DNA of 9,606 bases from Deltaproteobacteria bacterium (lineage in GTDB: Bacteria; Desulfobacterota; Syntrophia; Syntrophales; UBA2210). Of the stretch, positions 6,090 to 9,606 are shown piece by piece (position 1 is the first letter of the stretch; each line of letters begins with the position of its first letter). The stretch lies in NCBI GenBank assembly GCA_030603465.1, contig JAUVXT010000090.1:1-9606 (forward strand), read 5' to 3'. Below the pieces are notes generated by a model that was given only the letters and a program-made list of their open reading frames with translations, did not search any database and had not been told where the DNA came from. Made by a program: the position numbers and the translations under genes.

Positions 6090-6494
6090 TTAGACTGCGC
6101 CTACATTCAGCTTTAAATAGTTATAGCCGCCTTCTTTGCTGCAGGTCCTCTTTGCATGAAAAATCGATTCGCTACTTTCATTGGCGGTAATCTTGACCTT
6201 TACAAGTCGCTCGAAGTGGTTCCCGGATGTCTCGGTCCACTTCGTAGCGCCCAGGATGTCCATTCCTTCAGCCTTAAACTCTGTCGCCTCGATTCCCTCG
6301 GGGCAGTTCCTGTGGGTCAGAAATACCTCAACCTTTAAGATCACTTCATCGCCTGTCCTATAAATTTCCCTGGATTCGCCATGGATCTTCACATCAATTT
6401 CACATGCGAGCGCCTCTGTGGGATGAAAAGATAAAATAAGTATTCCCGCTAAGATTAATGCTGACAGTATTTGTGATTTTCTTAATAAACTCAT
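6090..6494 (-). CDS. Small exported protein with three conserved-looking cysteines
   Basis: 134 residues. An N-terminal signal peptide (Arg5-Lys6, hydrophobic core 9-22, Ala-Leu-Ala30) would be cut just before Cys31. The -3 residue is Ala rather than Leu, so this is a poor lipobox and a soluble periplasmic product is more likely than a lipoprotein. The mature part alternates short hydrophobic and polar runs (such as Glu-Val-Ile-Leu-Lys-Val-Glu-Val), suggesting a beta-sandwich. Cys64 sits in His-Arg-Asn-Cys-Pro and Cys118 in Lys-Arg-Thr-Cys-Ser-Lys-Glu-Gly-Gly, motifs that look functional (metal, thiol or disulfide). AGAGGA lies about 8 bp before the ATG. It is followed by the polyferredoxin gene after 117 bp, so I infer an envelope redox partner of that protein. 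I do not recognise a named family. Confidence 0.8.
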   Translation of the reverse strand: MSLLRKSQILSALILAGILILSFHPTEALACEIDVKIHGESREIYRTGDEVILKVEVFLTHRNCPEGIEATEFKAEGMDILGATKWTETSGNHFERLVKVKITANESSESIFHAKRTCSKEGGYNYLKLNVGAV

Positions 6495-6522
6495 AAGATA
6501 GATCCTCTTTTATAATAAGGAA

Positions 6523-6556
6523 TATGGGTACCCCGGCAGGGCCGGGGATTCCCATA
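6523..6556 (-). terminator. Strong intercistronic hairpin (partial terminator or RNA-stability element)
   Basis: TATGGG (6523-6528) pairs with CCCATA (6551-6556), and CCCCGGC (6531-6537) with GCCGGGG (6541-6547). A small 2x3 internal loop separates the two stems, and the apical loop is 3 nt (AGG). On the minus strand it begins 12 nt after the stop of the exported OB-like gene and ends about 28 nt before the next start. No run of U follows on either strand. It more likely lowers expression of downstream genes or protects the upstream mRNA than fully terminates. Confidence 0.6.
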
Positions 6557-6567
6557 CAGCTTATCTT

Positions 6568-6987
6568 TTACATATTGTGTGATGGCCTCTCCCAATTTCC
6601 GGACCTGTCCCCTTTGCTGAATCTTGTTCCTGCCCAGGCGGGACGTCCCGTCTTGTCCCTCAGGGTTACCGATTCGCCCCCCGTTTCTATCACCGTTACC
6701 GCCATGTCTTTGCCGTGGACGAATCCGCTGACAGTGGCATTTCCTCCATCTGTTAAGACGAATTCTTTATCGTCTCTGTAATTACTCGGTCCCAAATGGA
6801 GGTCATAGATACCATTTTCATTCCGGAGGCTCCATTCGTGGCCCTCCTCGATTAACGTACCTTTCAGAGTGGCAATCTTGCCGAGACGAACAAAATCCCG
6901 ACCCTTGAGCATCTCCGCAAAACCGGCTGAGAATGTTAGAACCGAAATGACAAAAACAAGCAATGCGGCTATTGATATCTTTTTCAT
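6568..6987 (-). CDS. Small exported OB-fold-like protein of unknown function
   Basis: 139 residues, first gene of the leftward group. A classic signal peptide (Lys2-Lys3, hydrophobic 5-20, Ala-Gly-Phe-Ala24) predicts export. The mature part is beta-rich: Lys42-Gly-Thr-Leu-Ile, a strand ending Tyr-Asp-Leu-His-Leu-Gly-Pro67, Ala84-Thr-Val-Ser-Gly-Phe-Val, then Val107-Thr-Leu-Arg-Asp-Lys-Thr-Gly-Arg-Pro-Ala-Trp118. That pattern resembles small OB-fold envelope proteins of the YgiW/BOF type and similar proteins in anaerobic proteobacteria, but the similarity is judged by eye. The tail (121-139) is polar and probably disordered. AAAGGA lies about 10 bp before the ATG. No cysteines are present, so a direct Fe-S or disulfide role is unlikely. 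A ligand-binding or stress role is speculation. Confidence 0.75.
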   Translation of the reverse strand: MKKISIAALLVFVISVLTFSAGFAEMLKGRDFVRLGKIATLKGTLIEEGHEWSLRNENGIYDLHLGPSNYRDDKEFVLTDGGNATVSGFVHGKDMAVTVIETGGESVTLRDKTGRPAWAGTRFSKGDRSGNWERPSHNM

Positions 6988-7186
6988 GATGGTTGTATCC
7001 TTTCTTTTTTATTTTAATATCAGCAAGCCTCATGCCATAATCGAAAGACGGGCTGGTGTCAGGCGTAACATATTGTAATGACGTACTGTATTTTTGTTAT
7101 TATGATAAAAAGACTTCATCTTCCGGTAATCTCAGGGTTAAGGTGTATAGTAAGTATCCAGCGTGGCTGTATATATGCGATTGTGG

Positions 7187-7203
7187 TGGATACAGAGTAT
7201 CCA
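7187..7203. promoter_or_regulatory. Palindrome TGGATAC-AGA-GTATCCA, possible operator
   Basis: The 7-bp arms are perfect inverted copies with a 3-bp centre. A further GTATCCA half-site occurs at 7154-7160, and the shorter GTATCC at 6995-7000 in the leader of the leftward group. Clustered half-sites in a divergent region suggest a regulator binding site. The two single copies could be chance; the palindrome itself is less likely to be. Confidence 0.4.
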
Positions 7204-7329
7204 TGTGATGTATTCCGAGGATTGAACCGAACAGCGAGCGCATTTCCCGCTGCTCGCGGCGGGGTTAGTGAGCGAACAAAAAATAGAAATTTTTCTTAAC
7301 AGTCGGAGATCTCCCGCAGCCTTGACGCG

Positions 7330-7366
7330 GGGGAGTTTCAATGAGACACGCTCCCCTTCTTTCTTC
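7330..7366 (+). terminator. Stem-loop with pyrimidine-rich tail, competing with an upstream hairpin
   Basis: GGGGAG (7330-7335) pairs with CTCCCC (7351-7356), and inside it TTTC (7336-7339) can pair with GAGA (7343-7346). The tail is TTCTTTCTTC. The same G-rich strand can instead pair backwards, CTCCCGC (7311-7317) with GCGGG(GG)AG (7327-7335), so only one of the two structures can form at a time. This is terminator/antiterminator geometry. It lies upstream of the promoter at 7367, so it would act only on transcripts begun further left. Confidence 0.35.
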
Positions 7367-7395
7367 TTGACACAGGGAACCCTTCTCTCTATATG
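7367..7395 (+). promoter_or_regulatory. Sigma-70-like promoter for the MFS transporter gene
   Basis: A perfect TTGACA (7367-7372) is followed after 17 bp by TATATG (7390-7395, 4/6). The predicted start, near 7402, leaves a leader of about 144 nt before the ATG at 7546. Confidence 0.5.
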
Positions 7396-7545
7396 TGTAT
7401 TCGAAAGACACTGGGACAATTTCCCCGGAGAGATTCTAAAAACCGCACTGATTTTTCTGCGAATATCATTTCACAAAAAAAATTTTTCAACCTTGCGTGA
7501 TGATCGGAACAGAATTTTTTGGCATTGCGGATGGTGTGTAATGGA

Positions 7546-8754
7546 ATGAGGAAGTCGAAAATATTCTACGGCTGGTTTGTAGTCGTTGCGGGATTTTTTG
7601 TCACATTCACCCTGGGCGAAGCGATGTGGTCCTTCGGAGTTTTCTTCAAGCCGCTGGCTGCCGAGTTTGGTTGGAGCAGGGCGCTCGTTTCGTCGGCCTA
7701 CACTGCATTCATGATCGGTTTTTCCGTTTCGGTAATCTTTACCGGACGTCTGGTGGACAAGTACAGCCCCCGTCCCATTCTTATGGCGAGCGCAATACTG
7801 GCCGGAGTCGGCATTTCGCTCTGCGGTCGCGTCGACGATATCAATCAGCTCCGTGCCTGTCTTTTTTTTGCCGGACTCGGTGGCGGAGCTACCTGGTCGG
7901 TTCCGACGGCAACGGTACAACGATGGTTTAACCACAGAAAGAAGGCGGGACTTGCCCTGGGCATTGTTATATCGGGAATCGGCCTTGGAGCGATGGTCTT
8001 CACGCCATTGATCAACTACCTTATCATTATCTATGGTTGGCGAAACACCTATTCCATCGTAGGGGCCCTCTATTTTGCGATTATCATCGCTTCCGCACTG
8101 GTAATGAAAAAAAGCCCGGTAGATTCGGGGCAGGAAAGGGAGGGAAGCCCGGATGTCCCGGCATCTCTCGGAGATGAGGGATTGACGACGAAGAAAGCCC
8201 TCTTTACCCATGCCTTTGCCTCTATAATGATCATTAACTGCATCGTTGTTGTGGCCTGTCAGACGGTAACTGTTCATATGATTCCCCATGCCACAGATAA
8301 GGGAATCTCACCGACAATCGCCGCCGCGGCGCTGGGACTGGCGGGGGGATTTTCATTTTTAGGGCGTATCCTGTCGGGAATCATCTCGGACAGGATGAAC
8401 TGGCAGATGACACTGGCCTTTGCCTGTCTGGGAATGGCGCTGTTTCTCAGTTGTCTCCTCTTTCTGTATGAAACGTGGATACTCTATTGTTTCGTCATTT
8501 TTTACGGAGTATTTCAGGGAATGAGGTCGCCCGCCCACGTTGGTGTGCTCGGTGAATTCTTCGGTATGCGGTCCCTGGGAGAACTGATCGGTATCACCGC
8601 CGCCATTGCCATGATGCTGGGGGCCTTTGCCCCCTATGTTGCCGGCTTTATCTTCGATGCGACGGGGAGCTATTTCTGGGCCTTCGTTCTCGTCATGGCC
8701 CTTCTCTTCGCCGGTAGTATAATTGCGGGTAAAATGAAGAGGCCCCTCCCCTGA
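7546..8754 (+). CDS. MFS transporter, monocarboxylate/oxalate:formate antiporter-like
   Basis: 402 residues from the ATG at 7546, the usual size for a 12-helix major facilitator. The protein opens Lys-Ile-Phe-Tyr-Gly-Trp-Phe-Val-Val, the characteristic start of the MCT/OFA branch, whose members move small carboxylates across the inner membrane. Motif A appears as Gly67-Arg-Leu-Val-Asp-Lys-Tyr-Ser-Pro-Arg-Pro. Gln125-Arg-Trp-Phe-Asn-His-Arg-Lys-Lys-Ala-Gly and Gly164-Trp-Arg are also family blocks. A polar central loop (about 196-226) divides the two six-helix halves. An upstream in-frame ATG (7531) and TTG (7519) would add 5 or 9 residues. No ribosome site is strong, and I chose 7546 because it leaves the usual short basic N-terminus before helix 1. 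Substrate is not predictable. No acyl-CoA or decarboxylase gene lies beside it. Confidence 0.88.
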   Translation: MRKSKIFYGWFVVVAGFFVTFTLGEAMWSFGVFFKPLAAEFGWSRALVSSAYTAFMIGFSVSVIFTGRLVDKYSPRPILMASAILAGVGISLCGRVDDINQLRACLFFAGLGGGATWSVPTATVQRWFNHRKKAGLALGIVISGIGLGAMVFTPLINYLIIIYGWRNTYSIVGALYFAIIIASALVMKKSPVDSGQEREGSPDVPASLGDEGLTTKKALFTHAFASIMIINCIVVVACQTVTVHMIPHATDKGISPTIAAAALGLAGGFSFLGRILSGIISDRMNWQMTLAFACLGMALFLSCLLFLYETWILYCFVIFYGVFQGMRSPAHVGVLGEFFGMRSLGELIGITAAIAMMLGAFAPYVAGFIFDATGSYFWAFVLVMALLFAGSIIAGKMKRPLP

Positions 8755-8912
8755 AAAACCCTGGATAATCCCTTATCACAGGTTGCCTTCAAGATTATGA
8801 TGGAGGCTCTTCCGTCCGGGTAAGGGTTTCTTCCCGATCCACAGGCCGCCGAAAAATTTCTTTACAGAACGGAACCGGCATAGTAAGCGGATGACGTGCG
8901 AAGGGAAGGTTT
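8755..8912 (+). other. Gap between the MFS and ABC transporter genes
   Basis: These 158 bp hold a hairpin at 8760-8782 just after the MFS stop and the ribosome binding site of the ABC gene near 8901-8909. I saw no convincing -35/-10 pair, so whether the ABC gene has its own promoter is unclear. Confidence 0.5.
8760..8782 (+). terminator. Hairpin just after the MFS transporter gene
   Basis: CCTGGATAA (8760-8768) pairs with TTATC-a-CAGG (8773-8782), a 9-bp stem with one bulged A and a TCCC loop, starting 6 bp after the TGA. The following bases (TTGCCTTC) are only weakly T-rich, so it is either an inefficient terminator or an mRNA 3' end stabiliser. Confidence 0.4.
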
Positions 8913-9606
8913 ATGAAGTCTTTCTATGTGATAAAACCATATCTGATGCGGCGACGCGCGATTATTGCCACAGGCATCCTCTGCCTGATGGGCGTCGATA
9001 CACTCCAGCTCTTCATCCCCAGGGTTATCAAATGGGCCGTCGATGACCTGACGATGCTGCATGTCGATAGGGCGCAGCTCGCACTCTATGCCGGAGAGAT
9101 CCTCGGCATAGCCGTCATGATGGCCCTCCTTCGCTTTGTATGGAGGCGATTTCTCATAGGCACGTCGAGAGAGATCGAGAAGGAGATTCGCAACAGGCTC
9201 TTTTCCCACATCCAGACACTCTCGGCAGATTACTTCGGCAAAACCAAGACGGGCGATCTCATGGCCCATGCCACCAATGACATCAATAATATACGCATGG
9301 CAGTGGGAATGGGGATGGTTGCGCTGACGGACGCTATCTTTCTGGGAAGCGCCGCTATCTGCTTTATGGCCTACATCAATGTGAAACTGACTATATTCGC
9401 GCTGATTCCCATGCCGGCCATCGTGCTGGTAACGCGGACGCTGGCGAAAAAGATGCACCACCGGTACACGAAGGTCCAGTCCATATTTTCGGAATTGACG
9501 GAAGCGGTGCGGGAAAGCTTTTCGGGTATTCGCATCATCAAGGCCTTTAATCGCGAAAAGAATGCGATTGATCGCGTGGGAGGCGTGTCGCGAAAGTATA
9601 TCCGGG
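8913..9606 (+). CDS. ABC exporter half-transporter, N-terminal part (cut by window end)
   Basis: The frame stays open from the ATG at 8913 to the window end, giving 231 residues with no stop. The ribosome site AAGGGAAGG ends 3 bp before the ATG. The segment is the membrane domain of an ABC exporter: helices near 16-38, 56-76, 131-151 and 155-174. It has the family blocks Lys112-Thr-Gly-Asp-Leu-Met-Ala-His-Ala-Thr-Asn-Asp123 and Glu201-Ser-Phe-Ser-Gly-Ile-Arg-Ile-Ile-Lys-Ala-Phe. By eye it resembles MdlA/YheI-type subunits, which pair with a second half-transporter encoded next door and export drugs, lipids or peptides. The ATPase domain would lie beyond the window. Substrate unknown. Confidence 0.88.
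   Translation, partial: MKSFYVIKPYLMRRRAIIATGILCLMGVDTLQLFIPRVIKWAVDDLTMLHVDRAQLALYAGEILGIAVMMALLRFVWRRFLIGTSREIEKEIRNRLFSHIQTLSADYFGKTKTGDLMAHATNDINNIRMAVGMGMVALTDAIFLGSAAICFMAYINVKLTIFALIPMPAIVLVTRTLAKKMHHRYTKVQSIFSELTEAVRESFSGIRIIKAFNREKNAIDRVGGVSRKYIR

Larger units (their letters stand above)
6988..7545. other. 558-bp divergent control region
   Basis: This gap separates the leftward four-gene group from the rightward transporter gene. No open frame in it looks like a protein. It holds a 7-bp-arm palindrome at 7187-7203, a GC-rich inverted repeat at 7234-7257 (GCGAGC/GCTCGC, 12-nt loop), two mutually exclusive hairpins at 7311-7356, a sigma-70-like promoter at 7367-7395, and an A-then-T tract near 7473-7488. 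I found no convincing promoter for the leftward group, although its leader must lie here. Confidence 0.6.

Noticed and set aside
7215..7228. tRNA T-arm-like sequence on the minus strand (GGTTCAATCC)
   Set aside because: No acceptor, anticodon or D arm can be built around it, so it is neither a tRNA nor a convincing tRNA-end attachment site.
7471..8289. A 272-codon open frame antisense to the MFS transporter gene
   Set aside because: The translation is unusually rich in charged and polar residues with no recognisable domain, while the opposite strand encodes a textbook 12-helix transporter.
8862..9461. A 199-codon leftward open frame at the right end of the window
   Set aside because: It is antisense to the ABC transporter gene, whose membrane-domain motifs and ribosome site are clear; the antisense translation is rich in His and Asp with no family pattern.
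1..9606. CRISPR arrays, insertion sequences, integrase or phage genes
   Set aside because: No tandem spaced repeats, transposase motifs or terminal repeats with target duplications were seen; all large open frames are accounted for by ordinary metabolic, redox or transport genes.

Overview
The window looks like chromosomal DNA from an anaerobic bacterium. A Desulfobacterota-type sulfate reducer or syntroph is my best guess. The evidence is a tungsten-type aldehyde:ferredoxin oxidoreductase, a membrane polyferredoxin of the NapH/NosR kind, and small exported proteins of a type I associate with such organisms. This is inference from gene content; no rRNA or other taxonomic marker is present.

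Layout: (1) Positions 1-443 form a regulatory region between a leftward gene, of which only the first three codons are present, and the rightward aldehyde oxidoreductase gene. It holds a leftward promoter wrapped in a 10-bp inverted repeat, two further palindromes, and a good sigma-70 promoter for the oxidoreductase. (2) Positions 444-3688 carry two rightward genes: an AOR-family tungstoenzyme, then an NADP-type glutamate dehydrogenase with its own ribosome binding site and probable promoter. (3) Positions 3719-6987 carry four leftward genes, read from high to low coordinate: a small exported OB-fold-like protein, a small exported protein with three cysteines, a membrane polyferredoxin, and a diaminopropionate ammonia-lyase whose start overlaps the polyferredoxin's end by 17 bp. 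A strong hairpin lies between the first two. (4) Positions 6988-7545 form a 558-bp divergent control region with palindromes, alternative hairpins and a sigma-70-like promoter. (5) Positions 7546-9606 carry a rightward MFS carboxylate-type transporter, a hairpin, and the first 231 codons of an ABC exporter half-transporter cut by the window edge.

How the genes may work together: glutamate dehydrogenase and diaminopropionate ammonia-lyase converge tail to tail and both handle ammonia. The oxidoreductase joins aldehyde/acid interconversion to low-potential ferredoxin, which fits an amino-acid- or acid-using anaerobe. The least explained part is the leftward cluster, where two exported proteins and a polyferredoxin look like one envelope redox unit with an amino-acid lyase translationally attached. 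No mobile element, CRISPR array, tRNA or rRNA was found.
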